This document shows, in pieces, positions 16,696 to 26,238 of a stretch of DNA of 64,000 nt. The first letter of the stretch is position 1. Each line of letters begins with the position of its first letter. This stretch comes from Limiplasma sp031549415 (lineage in GTDB: Bacteria > Bacillota > Clostridia > Christensenellales > Aristaeellaceae): positions 21,138 to 85,137 of the forward strand of contig JAVBPU010000014.1 in assembly GCA_031549415.1 (NCBI GenBank), read 5' to 3'. The position numbers were made by a program, and so were the translations under genes. The notes below the pieces were generated by a model that was given only the letters and a program-made list of their open reading frames with translations, did no database searches and was not told the origin of the DNA.

Positions 16696-17979
16696 GTGCG
16701 CACTCAGAACGCGAAACAACAAACCCTGCTGCTGGCCGGGGTGAACGCCATTGTGCGGGCCCTGGGCCTTTACATGCGGGTTCATCTATCCAGGCTGCTG
16801 GGCGCGGAAATCATGGGCATTGCGGAGCTTTGCTCCGGGGTCCATATGCTGGCCATTACGCCCCTGACCTCCGGCCTGCCCCTGGCGGTCAGCCGAATGA
16901 CGGCCAAGGCTTCCCAAAAGGACAAGGAGCTGCCTTTGATGGCAGGTCTTTTGCTGGTGCAAAAAGCCTCTGTGGTGCTCATTCCCCTGTTGCTTCTGGG
17001 GTCGCCGCTGCTGGCGGGCTTCATGCGGGACCCACGGGTCCTGCCTTCCATATGGCTCAGCGCCCCCTGCATCTTGATCCTGGGGTACTCCGCCGTCTAT
17101 AACGGGTACTGCTACGGCATGGAAAAAAGCTGGGTCCCTGCCATGTCGGAACTTTTGGAGCAGGTGGTGCGCTTTGCCCTGTCCATTGCCCTGATCCTTT
17201 GGCTGACCCAACTCACCACCCCTTGGCTGGCCGCCTTGCCGGTGGTGGCCACCACAGTGGCGGAAATGGCCGGGCTTGGCCTAGTCCTCCTCCTGCTCAA
17301 GCTGCCCCTGCAACACAGGGAGCTGGCAAAGCCTTTGCAAAAACCCGTCTTTCGCCTGGCCGCCCCCACCACCGCCACCCGGCTGATCAACACAGGGCTT
17401 CGCTCCCTCACCGCTATTTTGATTCCTTTGCGCCTGCAGGTCTCCGGCCTGGCTCCGGCAGAGGCCACCTCCCGTTTGGGGATGCTGAACGGCATGGTGA
17501 TGCCCATTGTCATGCTGCCCTTCATCTTCACCAGCGCCTTGTCCATGGTCGCCCTGCCCCGCCTAGCCAAGGCGGAAAAAAACCGGGCGGAACTAAAGCG
17601 CTTGCTGCTTGTGTGCTTTGGCGCCGCCCTGCTGGTGGGGCTTCTTAGCTGGGGCATCATCCACTGGGCCGCCCCGCTGTTGTCCCTTCGGGTGTACCGC
17701 ATGGCGGAATTGGCCCCCTTGTTTCGCCTGTCCGGTCCGCTGGCGTTGCTGGCGGCTGTGGGGCACGTGGCCATGAGCGTCATTGCGGCCTTGGGCCAGC
17801 AAAAGCGTTCCATGGTGGGAACGCTTGTGACTTCTGTGGTTTCTTTGGTTCTTACCTACCTGTGGACCGCCCTGCCGGAGTACCGGCTGCAGGGTGTCAT
17901 TTGGGCGCAATCCATCGCGCAGCTGGCCATGCTGCTTTGGAACCTGGCCATCCTATGGAAAAGCCTTCGCAGGGTGTGA
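16696..17979 (+). CDS. SpoVB/MurJ-type lipid flippase
   Basis: 427 residues, about 12 hydrophobic segments, MATE/MVF fold. GTG 16696 lies seven bases after GGAGG. Family motifs include the N-terminal NAIVRALGLYMRVHLSRLLGAE and GLPLAVSRMTAK, typical of stage V sporulation protein B and related polysaccharide or lipid II flippases. Shorter than MurJ (about 510), matching the SpoVB group. Likely transports lipid-linked cell-wall or spore-cortex precursors. The 3' end overlaps the convergent methyltransferase by 27 bases. Confidence 0.88.
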   Translation: MRTQNAKQQTLLLAGVNAIVRALGLYMRVHLSRLLGAEIMGIAELCSGVHMLAITPLTSGLPLAVSRMTAKASQKDKELPLMAGLLLVQKASVVLIPLLLLGSPLLAGFMRDPRVLPSIWLSAPCILILGYSAVYNGYCYGMEKSWVPAMSELLEQVVRFALSIALILWLTQLTTPWLAALPVVATTVAEMAGLGLVLLLLKLPLQHRELAKPLQKPVFRLAAPTTATRLINTGLRSLTAILIPLRLQVSGLAPAEATSRLGMLNGMVMPIVMLPFIFTSALSMVALPRLAKAEKNRAELKRLLLVCFGAALLVGLLSWGIIHWAAPLLSLRVYRMAELAPLFRLSGPLALLAAVGHVAMSVIAALGQQKRSMVGTLVTSVVSLVLTYLWTALPEYRLQGVIWAQSIAQLAMLLWNLAILWKSLRRV

Positions 17980-18729
17980 ACCGGTATCCTCTTGGTGGTA
18001 AATGCGCCTCAGCTCTTCCGTCTCGCTGCCGTCCTCCTGATAGACCACCAAGGGGGGGAGCCAGGCAAGGCCAGGCCTTGCGTTCTTCATGGCTTCCAGC
18101 AGCACCAAATAAGGGGCGCGGCTGGCCTTGGCGCATACCAGCCGGACCCGTTTCGGCTCCAAGCGCTTCTCCCGCAAGGCATCGCACAGCTCCAGCAGGC
18201 GTGGCGATGGAAACACAAGAAATATACGCCCATGGTTTTTTAGCAAGGAAGCACCCGCCGCCACGATCTCGCGTAAGCTACAATCCGTTTCATGCCTGGC
18301 CACCAGCACCCCAGGCTCCGCACTGGGTAAACTGCTGCCCTGCTTGCCATAGGGCGGGTTACAGACCACTGCGTCCATACGTTCATAGCCCAAAACCCCA
18401 GGGGCCTCCCGCAGGTCCAAAGCATGCACCTGGATGCGCTGGGCCAAGCCGTTGAGCTCCATGGTGCGGCCTGCCATGTCCGCCATGTCCGGTTGAATTT
18501 CGATAGCGTGAAACTGTGCCGTTTTCTCCTTTTGGGAAAGAAGCACGGGCAAAATGCCCGTGCCTGTTCCCAAATCCGCAATTGTTTCGCCTTTGCGAAG
18601 CGTCACAAAATCCGCCAGCAGCACCGCGTCCATGCCGAAGCAAAAGGCGGCAGGGTTTTGAATCATGCGCAGCCCATTGCGCTGCAGGTCGTCCACCCGC
18701 TCATGGGGCAAAACCAGTCCTCTTTCCAT
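17953..18729 (-). CDS. tRNA1(Val) adenine-N6 methyltransferase-like protein (TrmN6/YfiC family)
   Basis: 258 residues. Rossmann SAM-binding fold with DLGTGTGILPVLLSQ (motif I), AIEIQPDMA, and the catalytic NPPY motif (VVCNPPYGK) that marks N6-adenine methyltransferases. N-terminal MIQNPAAFCFGMDAVLLADF is typical of the YfiC/TrmN6 group. The ATG follows directly on the TAG of the SpoIID gene, with GAGGGG inside that gene, so the two are co-translated. Confidence 0.88.
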   Translation of the reverse strand: MERGLVLPHERVDDLQRNGLRMIQNPAAFCFGMDAVLLADFVTLRKGETIADLGTGTGILPVLLSQKEKTAQFHAIEIQPDMADMAGRTMELNGLAQRIQVHALDLREAPGVLGYERMDAVVCNPPYGKQGSSLPSAEPGVLVARHETDCSLREIVAAGASLLKNHGRIFLVFPSPRLLELCDALREKRLEPKRVRLVCAKASRAPYLVLLEAMKNARPGLAWLPPLVVYQEDGSETEELRRIYHQEDTGSHPAKAFP

Positions 18730-21700
18730 CTATGACCCCTCAGGCAGGATGGTTAAAAACGCTGTGAGACAATACCCCTCCTGATCTTCAAAAATGATTT
18801 TACACCAATTGGCCCCCTGCTGCAACACCCGAACCCGGTCCCCCCGAAGCATGGTGGCCTGGGGCGGTCCTTCCTCGCTGCACTGGGCCCACACGCATTG
18901 CATGGTGTTCCCTTCCAACGGGTTCACATGGGCATAAGTCACCCGGGTCACATCTTGCAAGCTGGGGTCTAAAACGCGGTTTTGCGTCAGGCTGGACTCT
19001 GCCGAATTGCCAGGGCTGTTGCTGCTATGATTGCTGCCGCCGTTACTATGATTACCCGCCCCATCAGAGCCACTGCCGGTACTGCCGCCCGAGTTGCCAG
19101 CGGCACTTCCCTCTAAGACGCTGTCGAGGCTGCTCACTGGGGCGCTATCGGCGCTGCTGGCCGAGCCGCCCCCAGAGTTGCCGCCGCCCGCAGGTTGGGA
19201 GCCGCTAGTCCCTCCGGTGGAGCCGTCTCCGTTGTCCGTCTGGCTGGGTACCGCTCCGCTCAGGTCCTCACTGGTCAGGTAGGTGGACATCACATAGCCC
19301 ACCATGCCATGGTAACTGATCTGGGACCATTCCGCTCCGGCACTGGTGACCGTCACCTTGGCCCGCCATGGAATGGTGGTGAGAATCTCCGCCGCGGTGG
19401 ATTTTGTGACCCGCAGGTTCAAGGAGCCTGAGGGCGTGTTCACCCAGGCGGCTGTCCCCTCAAGGCTGGCGGTCTGCCCGCTGGCACTTTGACTGGCGCT
19501 TTCGCTGGCGGCCTGGACGGACTGGTTCATGGCCGCATCCGCAAAGCGCAGATACTGGGTCATCACGTAGCCTGTCAGGTTCTGGTAGGTGACATAGCAC
19601 CAGCTTTCACCGTAACTGAGCACGGTAATGGGCGTGGCGTTGGACAGGGTGGCCAGCACAATGCCGGCATAGGAGCCTTCGCTTCTCAGGTTCAGTGCGC
19701 CGCCGGAGGTAGAAACCCAGGCGTTGCTCTCCTGGCTGGCTTCTCCAGTGCCTGCGGAGTCCGTGCTGCCTGTGCCCTGGCCCTCTGTACCCGCTTCACT
19801 GGCTGCCGCCGCCTCGGCTTCTGTCAGCTCCGATACGCTGTCCGGCAGTGCGCCGCCTGGGAAGGCTAAGTATTGCGTCATCACATAGCCAAAGTATCCG
19901 GCGAAGGCTACCCGGCTCCAATCCTGGCCTTTTTGCTGGACCGCCACAATGGAAAACCGTGGGATACGCTGCACAATGCCCGCGCCGAGCGAAGGCTCCG
20001 CCCGCAGGTTCAGCGTTCCGCTCTCCGTCATCACGGAAGCCATCACCATGGAATCCACCGGCTTTTCCCTGTCCACAAAGGTCAGGAATTCGTTGACCAC
20101 ATAGCCCTGCTGGTTGCCGTAGACGGTTTTGCTCCAGGAAGAAAGCTGCTGCGTAATTTCGATGGTGGTGCCCTTGGGGATACGGGCCACGATGGGGCTT
20201 CCCGGCAATGGGTCTTGGCGCAGGTTCAAAGAGCCGGACACTGTGTTGACTGTGGCGTATAGCTTGGTGGTGACAGGCTCCTCTGGAAGCAGGGGCTCTT
20301 CTGGATTCTCCTCTTCACTGAGGCCCCCATCCCCCTCCGGCTGTTCCTCTTCCACCACGGGTGCTTGCCCATCGCTGGCAAAGGTCAAAAAGGCGTTCAT
20401 GGCAAAGCCTGTGCTGCCTTCAAATGTGACATTGCTCCATTCCAGGCCCTTGCTGTTTACCGTTACCGTGGCCAGACGGGGAATGGTACGCACAATCTCG
20501 CTACCGGCCCGGTCCTCAGCCCGCAGGTTCAAAGAGCCGGATTGGGTGGTCACTTGGGCGGTGCCGCTGGCCGGGGCCGCGGGCGTGCCGGTCCCTTCCG
20601 GCGTATCGCCGCCCACCACTTCACCGGTGAACTGCAAGTAGCCGGACATCACATAACCCGTCATCCCGCCATAGACCACAGCGGACCATTCCTGGCCTTT
20701 GGATGTGACGGTCACCTGCGCCCCTCTGGGAATCGTGGTCAAAATGGAACTGCCCGCATTGGCTTCCATGCGCAGGTTCAAGGAACCGGAGGGTGTGGCG
20801 ACAATGGCCGTTTCCCCGCTGCCTGTGCCGCTTGTTCCGCTGGAAAGGGCCAAATCCACTGTCAGCATAAACCCAGTGACGCCTTCATAGCGCACTCCGC
20901 ACCAGGGGTCGCCCCGCTCCGTCACTACCACGCTTTGTCCCATGGCAATCATCATCAACGGGGTAGCGGTCTGGTCTTTTTGCGGGTATAGCACACCCGC
21001 CGTGCTGGTGACGGTGGCCGTTTCTTCCGTGCTGCCCGTGCCAGGGGTTCCCCCGCCATCTACAGTTCCCTCCGTGTACTTCAAGCAAGAGGATACCACA
21101 TAGCCTGTAATTCCGTTATACACCACGGTGCTCCATGCGCCATCGTCCCGTACCACGGTCACGGCGGTACCGTGGGGAATCTGCGCCAAGGCGCTGCTGC
21201 TGGTGGAAGGCGAGGACCGGAGGTTGATGCTGCTCACACCGTCTTCCGCCTGTACGGTGGCGGTCATATCCCCGGAACTAGCTGTGCTTCCGGGATAGGT
21301 GGCGGAGAAGGCCAGGAAATCGCTGGAGGCATAGGCTACAGTAGCGCCAAACTGAACCTGGGCCCATCCGCCGGAGTTGCTGAACACGGTGACAATGGAG
21401 CCCGTTGGCGCGGTGGTGACCACGCTGGCGGATGAGCTTCCGGAGGCGCGCAGGTTCAGGTATCCGTTGGCCTTTACGGTGGCAAAGCCAGAGATGGCGG
21501 TTACCGTCTCCTCCACCGAGGCGGGGGCGGTGCCGGAAAGGCTCAAGGAGTTGGTGGGCACATAACCCTTGATATTGCCAAAGCGGATAAAGCACCAGGT
21601 TCCGTCATTGGCATATACGCTCACCGGAGAATTGTTGGCAATGGCCCCCAGAATGCTAGCCGAGGACGATTTCGCGTTGCGTATGGCCAGCGAAGAGGAG

Positions 21701-23184
21701 GACCCCACCAGCTTCACTGTGCCACTGCAGGCGCCGTCCCCTTCCTCCACTTGCGCGGGGTCTTCCACGGTGGTTTGCTGGTCCGAGGAGCCGGCGGCCA
21801 GAATGCTGTTGGTAAAGCTGATGCGGACCCGCTTGCAATTGGTATAGTAAAAGCCCAAAATCGAATCATAGGAATACCCTTGTTTTCCCATGTACATGGC
21901 GCCCCGCTGGCTCATGCCCAGGCCATGGCCATACCGCCTGGCTTCCAGCACAAAATCATTGCCGCTTTTCCGCACGCTCCAAAGCTCATTGGAGGAGGAC
22001 TGGATGCTCATGCCCAGCATGCTTTCCAGCTCGGTAAAAATATTGCAGGTCACAGTCACAGAGACGGTTTCAATACCCCCGGAGGCGTTGCGGGTGCTGG
22101 CCGTCAGCGCAAAATCCATTTTGGTGTACAGCTTGCTGGGGGATGCATACTTTGGGCTGTGGGGCGTAACGCTCTTGACGGTTTGCAGACTGGTATTATC
22201 CGCAGTGGCCGCATAGCCTTTGCTTCGCAGCTCCGTCACCGCCTTGGTTTTGAGCAAAGACAGCAAAGATGAATTGGTACTTCCGCCGGTGCAGGAGGCG
22301 TACACCGTGGACTTTTTGACCACGGAATCCGGGTTTGCCAAGTCGAAGGGGTCGTCTTTGACGCATAAATAGTCATAGCCCTTGGTGCCCCAAATGTTGG
22401 CGATGGACTCCATCTGGCCGCCATTGCTGGCGGAATAATAGGTGCCCGTATAGCTGGAACCATTTTTCAGCACGATGCCCTTGGTGCCGTCCACAGCCGC
22501 CACGCAGTTGGCGTTGCCGGAGGGCGTGCCATTATAGACCTGGTCGCTGGTGGTATCCACCACGTCGTAGGTGCTGGAAGCGCGGCTTTGCATCATGCGC
22601 ACCGTATAGGTGCGGGCGGCTACTGCCTGGGCTTTCAGGGCTTCAATGTTGGCGCCGTTGCCCATCTCGTAGGGCAAAACCCCGTATAGATAGTTTTCTA
22701 TATACACATGGGCAATGGTATACAGCTTGAAGCTGCCGCTTTGCAAAACCGCCTTAAAAGAAATGTCCCCGGGATATGGATTCCCAGGAACGCGGCCTTG
22801 TGCAATTTTAATGCCATTGGTACCCGTGGTGCTATGCCGTTTCAGGGTGAAAGAGGTACCCATGTTGGCTTTGCTTCCGTCGCGGGTGAGCGTAATGGCT
22901 CCCGTAGCGCTACTAAAGCCCACCGTGAGGCTTTGCCCGCTGCTGAGGCTTTGGGTTACATCACCATTGACGCTATAACTCCCCACCACCGTGAGGCTTA
23001 GAGAGGTAGGATTTCCCAGGGAAGAAAGGTACACGCGCACCATTCCGTCCTCAGAGCCGGATTCGGTTACAAGCGGCGCGGAAACCACAGTGGCCTCCGC
23101 CAGCGGGATGCTGGGAGCCGCGATACAAAGGGCAAGCAAGGTGACGGCTATCTTTTGTATAGTATTCCATTTTCGCATCCGCAT
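18730..23184 (-). CDS. Secreted SpoIID/LytB-domain protein with eleven SH3 repeats
   Basis: 1484 residues from ATG 23184 (AGGAGG ten bases upstream). Signal peptide (about 1-30), SpoIID/LytB domain (about 90-480) with LPYEMG...ALKAQAVAARTYT, the catalytic-Glu region of glycan-strand transglycosylases, and SNGGQMES. Then eleven SH3b modules of about 60 residues, most beginning SGSLNLR and ending GYVMxxYL, joined by Gly/Ser/Thr- or Pro/Glu-rich linkers; the eleventh stands apart after a long Ser/Gly/Asn-rich spacer. SpoIID normally acts in engulfment; this exported form with many wall-binding repeats more likely remodels the vegetative or spore envelope. Preceded by its own promoter; transcribed with the methyltransferase. 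Confidence 0.92.
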   Translation of the reverse strand: MRMRKWNTIQKIAVTLLALCIAAPSIPLAEATVVSAPLVTESGSEDGMVRVYLSSLGNPTSLSLTVVGSYSVNGDVTQSLSSGQSLTVGFSSATGAITLTRDGSKANMGTSFTLKRHSTTGTNGIKIAQGRVPGNPYPGDISFKAVLQSGSFKLYTIAHVYIENYLYGVLPYEMGNGANIEALKAQAVAARTYTVRMMQSRASSTYDVVDTTSDQVYNGTPSGNANCVAAVDGTKGIVLKNGSSYTGTYYSASNGGQMESIANIWGTKGYDYLCVKDDPFDLANPDSVVKKSTVYASCTGGSTNSSLLSLLKTKAVTELRSKGYAATADNTSLQTVKSVTPHSPKYASPSKLYTKMDFALTASTRNASGGIETVSVTVTCNIFTELESMLGMSIQSSSNELWSVRKSGNDFVLEARRYGHGLGMSQRGAMYMGKQGYSYDSILGFYYTNCKRVRISFTNSILAAGSSDQQTTVEDPAQVEEGDGACSGTVKLVGSSSSLAIRNAKSSSASILGAIANNSPVSVYANDGTWCFIRFGNIKGYVPTNSLSLSGTAPASVEETVTAISGFATVKANGYLNLRASGSSSASVVTTAPTGSIVTVFSNSGGWAQVQFGATVAYASSDFLAFSATYPGSTASSGDMTATVQAEDGVSSINLRSSPSTSSSALAQIPHGTAVTVVRDDGAWSTVVYNGITGYVVSSCLKYTEGTVDGGGTPGTGSTEETATVTSTAGVLYPQKDQTATPLMMIAMGQSVVVTERGDPWCGVRYEGVTGFMLTVDLALSSGTSGTGSGETAIVATPSGSLNLRMEANAGSSILTTIPRGAQVTVTSKGQEWSAVVYGGMTGYVMSGYLQFTGEVVGGDTPEGTGTPAAPASGTAQVTTQSGSLNLRAEDRAGSEIVRTIPRLATVTVNSKGLEWSNVTFEGSTGFAMNAFLTFASDGQAPVVEEEQPEGDGGLSEEENPEEPLLPEEPVTTKLYATVNTVSGSLNLRQDPLPGSPIVARIPKGTTIEITQQLSSWSKTVYGNQQGYVVNEFLTFVDREKPVDSMVMASVMTESGTLNLRAEPSLGAGIVQRIPRFSIVAVQQKGQDWSRVAFAGYFGYVMTQYLAFPGGALPDSVSELTEAEAAAASEAGTEGQGTGSTDSAGTGEASQESNAWVSTSGGALNLRSEGSYAGIVLATLSNATPITVLSYGESWCYVTYQNLTGYVMTQYLRFADAAMNQSVQAASESASQSASGQTASLEGTAAWVNTPSGSLNLRVTKSTAAEILTTIPWRAKVTVTSAGAEWSQISYHGMVGYVMSTYLTSEDLSGAVPSQTDNGDGSTGGTSGSQPAGGGNSGGGSASSADSAPVSSLDSVLEGSAAGNSGGSTGSGSDGAGNHSNGGSNHSSNSPGNSAESSLTQNRVLDPSLQDVTRVTYAHVNPLEGNTMQCVWAQCSEEGPPQATMLRGDRVRVLQQGANWCKIIFEDQEGYCLTAFLTILPEGS

Positions 23185-23240
23185 AGAATAGCAGCCTCCT
23201 ATGTATTTCTGTTGCATTGCCTGGTTTTTGAACTGTTCAA

Positions 23241-23269
23241 ATTTTAACACACTTTGTCACATCTGTCTA
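23241..23269 (-). promoter_or_regulatory. Candidate promoter for the SpoIID/SH3 gene
   Basis: Minus-strand TAGACA, 17 bases, TAAAAT, about 57 bases upstream of the ATG. Pattern match. Confidence 0.5.
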
Positions 23270-23317
23270 CAGAATTCGACATCCAATATGTAACAATACT
23301 TCAATGATTTCGTCACA

Positions 23318-23352
23318 AAAAAGAAAAAAAGCAGAGCCTTTCGGCCCTGCTC
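23318..23352 (-). terminator. Terminator of the ferredoxin gene
   Basis: Nine-bp stem with one G-T pair (23330-23338 with 23343-23351) capped by a GAAA tetraloop, followed on the minus strand by seven T (23324-23330). Confidence 0.88.
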
Positions 23353-23386
23353 TTGACTTTGCTGGCTATTCCAGGATCAGCGGTGG

Positions 23387-23557
23387 TTACTCCTGCACAG
23401 GAGCGCCTACAGGGCAAGTATCCGCGCATGCGCCGCACTCGATGCACTTGTCCGCATCAATGACGTATTTTCCATCCCCTTCGGAAATCGCATCCACCGC
23501 GCAATCGGCCACGCAAGCGCCACAGCTGATGCACTCATCGGTGATTTTATATGCCAT
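23387..23557 (-). CDS. 2[4Fe-4S] ferredoxin
   Basis: 56 residues, complete, too short for most ORF cut-offs. Two classical CxxCxxCxxxC motifs: CISCGACVADCAV and CIECGACADTCPV. The second Pro of the first motif is Ala. GGAGGTGAA precedes the ATG. A clostridial ferredoxin, the low-potential electron carrier expected to partner the bifurcating hydrogenase at 6-11 kb. Monocistronic between a good promoter and a good terminator. Confidence 0.97.
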   Translation of the reverse strand: MAYKITDECISCGACVADCAVDAISEGDGKYVIDADKCIECGACADTCPVGAPVQE

Positions 23558-23609
23558 AAACATTCACCTCCCCGTTTTCACTCCGCACAGCTTGGTGCCG
23601 TGCAGTGCC

Positions 23610-23638
23610 ATTCTAGCACGCTATGAATCATTTAGCAA
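23610..23638 (-). promoter_or_regulatory. Promoter of the ferredoxin gene
   Basis: Minus-strand TTGCTA, 17 bases, TAGAAT with an extended TGC just before the -10, ending about 50 bases from the ATG. Confidence 0.65.
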
Positions 23639-23668
23639 GCGACATTTTTCGCGCCGTGATGACAAAAT

Positions 23669-24775
23669 TCACGGTTTTTCTGTCCGGTGAAGGGCTTCTT
23701 CCACCGCGCGGCGCCAGTCGTCTGGATGGCCATCCAGGTCCATTTCCTCTTCCTGCGAAAACTCCACCCCGGTGGTGGCGGCCTCCACATTCCTGGCCTC
23801 CCCCTGCTCCTCCGTCTCTTGGGCGGCGAAGGCCGGTTCTTCGTCCTCCTCCTCTTGCAAAGGTGGCGCGGCGGGGGTGGGGATCCTCTGGACTGGCTGG
23901 GCGGGCTGCGCTTTGCGCCGGTCCCCTTCTCTGGCCCGCTGCCCAACCTCTCCCTGGGGAGGCGCGGGCCGGTTCCATTTGATGTCCGCCAGGGCAAAGG
24001 TCTTTACTTCCGAGCTATCACCTCGGCGTACGCGGATGACCAGCGTTTCCTTGATGACGTTGATATCCAACACCACACCAAAGCCATCCGGGGTCTCCAC
24101 TTCTTTTCCCACCTTGGGCATCCGCTTGCGGGTCTGCTCATAATGGTCCTGCTCATACTTGAGGCAGCACATCAACCGACCGCAAACGCCGGAAATCTTG
24201 GTGGGGTTTAAGGACAGGTTCTGCTCCTTGGCCATTTTGATGGACACCGGCTGGAAATCGCCCAGGAAGGAGCCGCAGCAAATAGGCCGTCCGCAGGGAC
24301 CCAGGCCACCCATCATCTTGGCTTCATCCCGCACGCCAATTTGCCGAAGCTCAATGCGGGTGCGAAAGACCGCCGCCAAGTCCTTCACCAGGGAACGGAA
24401 ATCCACCCTGCCATTGGCGGTAAAATAAAACAAAATTTTGGCATTGTCAAAGGTTTGTTCCACGCTGACCAGCTTCATGTCCAGCTTGTGCTCTTCAATT
24501 TTCCGCTGGCAAACGCCAAACGCCTCGGCTTGGAATCGCTCATTTTCAAGGCTATGCTCCGCATCCTTGGCATCCGCAATGCGCACCACCTTTTTCAGCG
24601 GCACGGTGATCAGGCTGTCCTCCACCTGGCGAACCCCGGTGATGACCTGCCCATACTCAAGTCCCCTGGCGGTTTCCACAATCACAAACCCTCCGGCCAT
24701 GGGCCAAAGGGGACCTGGATCAAAATAATAAAGCTTCCCCGCGTTTTTAAACCGCACTCCTACGACTGCTGCCAT
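23669..24775 (-). CDS. ricT: RicT/YaaT, PSP1-domain regulatory iron-sulphur protein
   Basis: 368 residues from ATG 24775, which overlaps the holB end by 16 bases and follows GGGGGAG; the frame upstream has no similarity. PSP1 domain with the Cys-rich cores GPCGRPICCGSF and GVCGRLMCCLKYE, the ligands for Fe-S binding in the RicA-RicF-RicT complex. Its C-terminal 110 residues are acidic and Pro/Gln-rich, a low-complexity extension. Known role in Bacillus: the Y-complex promotes RNase Y processing, sporulation and competence. The darA-holB-ricT order is conserved in Firmicutes. Confidence 0.95.
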   Translation of the reverse strand: MAAVVGVRFKNAGKLYYFDPGPLWPMAGGFVIVETARGLEYGQVITGVRQVEDSLITVPLKKVVRIADAKDAEHSLENERFQAEAFGVCQRKIEEHKLDMKLVSVEQTFDNAKILFYFTANGRVDFRSLVKDLAAVFRTRIELRQIGVRDEAKMMGGLGPCGRPICCGSFLGDFQPVSIKMAKEQNLSLNPTKISGVCGRLMCCLKYEQDHYEQTRKRMPKVGKEVETPDGFGVVLDINVIKETLVIRVRRGDSSEVKTFALADIKWNRPAPPQGEVGQRAREGDRRKAQPAQPVQRIPTPAAPPLQEEEDEEPAFAAQETEEQGEARNVEAATTGVEFSQEEEMDLDGHPDDWRRAVEEALHRTEKP

Positions 24776-25785
24776 TGGCTTTTCTCCCCCTGTATCTTCA
24801 TCATCAAATGATCTACGGTGGACTGCCAGTTCACCTGGCTGGCTTTCAGGCGCCTTGCCTCCGCCACGCTGTGCAAAAGGCGGGTGAGGCTCTCCACCGG
24901 CGCGGCTGCTACCGCGTCCCTCCAACCGCTTGGATAGGCAACCAGGGCCTCGGGCCGCAGCTGGCCCGTTTTGACCAACAGCGCCTGCCGAAACGCATTC
25001 TCCAATGCCGTAAAGTAACGGGACGCGCCTTCCTTTTCTTCCTTCAGGGCTGTGCTCAGTCCCACCACATCCGCGTCGCTGGCTGCCGTAAGCGCCTTGC
25101 CCACCAAGGTCTGCAATTCCCTGTCCTGCTGCCGGTCCTGCAGCATGTCCAGCGCTTGGCCGATGTTTCCGCTGGCCAGGGGCAGCACCTGCACAAGGGC
25201 CGCATTGTCATATCCCAGAGCTTTCAGCGTATATTCCATCGCATCGTCTGGCCAGGGGATCAGCTTCACCCGGGCGCAGCGGGAGGCAATGGTCCCCAGC
25301 AATGCGGTCAGCTCATGGGCTAGCAGCAAAAACACCACATTGGACACCGGCTCCTCCAAGGATTTCAGCAGGCAGTTCTGGGCCTGGGGGGTCAGCTTTT
25401 CCACCGGTTCCACGATCACCACCCGGCAGCCGGAACCAAAGGCGTGCTGCGATATGGCGTCTATGACCTCCCGCACCTTGTCCACGCCAATCTGCTTGTC
25501 CCCCTCCGGGGTGATATACAGTACATCCGGGTTGGCCCCCCGAAGCACCTGCCGGCAGCCCTCGCATTGGCCGCAGGGCTTCTTTTCGGACGAACAAAAC
25601 AGCGCACATGTGAGAACCTTGGCAAAGGTGGCTTTGCCAAGGCCCTGCGCGCCTGAAAGCAAATACGCATGCACGGTTTCCCTGCGCCGAAACTGTTCCA
25701 GCGCAATACCGCAGCCTGTGCTAAGCTTCCCATACTCCATCCAACAAGGCAGCGTCTCTGCCGCCAACCCATCCCTGGCGCTCAA
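24760..25785 (-). CDS. holB: DNA polymerase III delta-prime subunit
   Basis: 341 residues from TTG 25785 (AAAGGA six bases upstream); ATG 25740 matches the usual family length but lacks a ribosome site. Clamp-loader AAA fold: HAYLLSGAQGLGKATF (P-loop with Ala instead of Thr/Ser after GK), zinc module CSSEKKPCGQCEGC, NCLLKSLEEP (SRC-region helix) and ASRCARVKL (SRC motif). Delta-prime is often non-hydrolytic, so the altered P-loop is plausible. Between darA and ricT. Confidence 0.93.
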   Translation of the reverse strand: MSARDGLAAETLPCWMEYGKLSTGCGIALEQFRRRETVHAYLLSGAQGLGKATFAKVLTCALFCSSEKKPCGQCEGCRQVLRGANPDVLYITPEGDKQIGVDKVREVIDAISQHAFGSGCRVVIVEPVEKLTPQAQNCLLKSLEEPVSNVVFLLLAHELTALLGTIASRCARVKLIPWPDDAMEYTLKALGYDNAALVQVLPLASGNIGQALDMLQDRQQDRELQTLVGKALTAASDADVVGLSTALKEEKEGASRYFTALENAFRQALLVKTGQLRPEALVAYPSGWRDAVAAAPVESLTRLLHSVAEARRLKASQVNWQSTVDHLMMKIQGEKSQWQQS

Positions 25786-25806
25786 AAAATATCCTTTCCG
25801 CAGTGA

Positions 25807-26136
25807 TTACAGCTTCACAAACTGGTCCACCGTCAATACGAAAATGGTCGCCCCGCCCACCACCACTTCAATGGGATAGGGGGAGTACGCCCCCGGCACA
25901 CCCACCATGGAAGCGGGAGAGGGCGCGATCTGCTTTCTGCTTTTGCAAATTTTTTCAATGGTCGCCATGGCGGAATCAAAACGGTCATCCTCCACGCCCA
26001 CCAAAAGGGTTGTGTTCCCAGCCCGCAAAAAACCACCAGTGGTCGCTAATTTGGTTACGCCAAAGCCTTCATTCATCAACTGGCCAATCAAGCGGGAGGC
26101 ATCCTCGTCCTGTACAATCGCAATGATCAACTTCAT
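25807..26136 (-). CDS. darA: Cyclic-di-AMP receptor DarA (PII-like, YaaQ)
   Basis: 109 residues from ATG 26136 (AAGGAGG eight bases upstream). Starts KLIIAIVQDEDASRL and contains TKLATTGGFLRAGNTTLLVGVED, the B-loop and nucleotide-binding segments of DarA, and ends in IFVLTVDQF. Trimeric PII-like fold binding cyclic di-AMP; output unknown in the family. First gene before holB-ricT. Confidence 0.94.
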   Translation of the reverse strand: MKLIIAIVQDEDASRLIGQLMNEGFGVTKLATTGGFLRAGNTTLLVGVEDDRFDSAMATIEKICKSRKQIAPSPASMVGVPGAYSPYPIEVVVGGATIFVLTVDQFVKL

Positions 26137-26176
26137 CTGCAATTCCTCCTTTTATGGCTCTTCCCTGGTCGCTTAC

Positions 26177-26205
26177 AGTATAGCGCAAACGGGTCAAAGA
26201 ATCAA
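26177..26205 (-). promoter_or_regulatory. Promoter of darA-holB-ricT
   Basis: Minus-strand TTGATT, 17 bases, TATACT, ending about 40 bases upstream of darA. Confidence 0.65.
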
Positions 26206-26238
26206 TGTTGGGATTGCGGCATTGCGCGCCCCCTTGGG

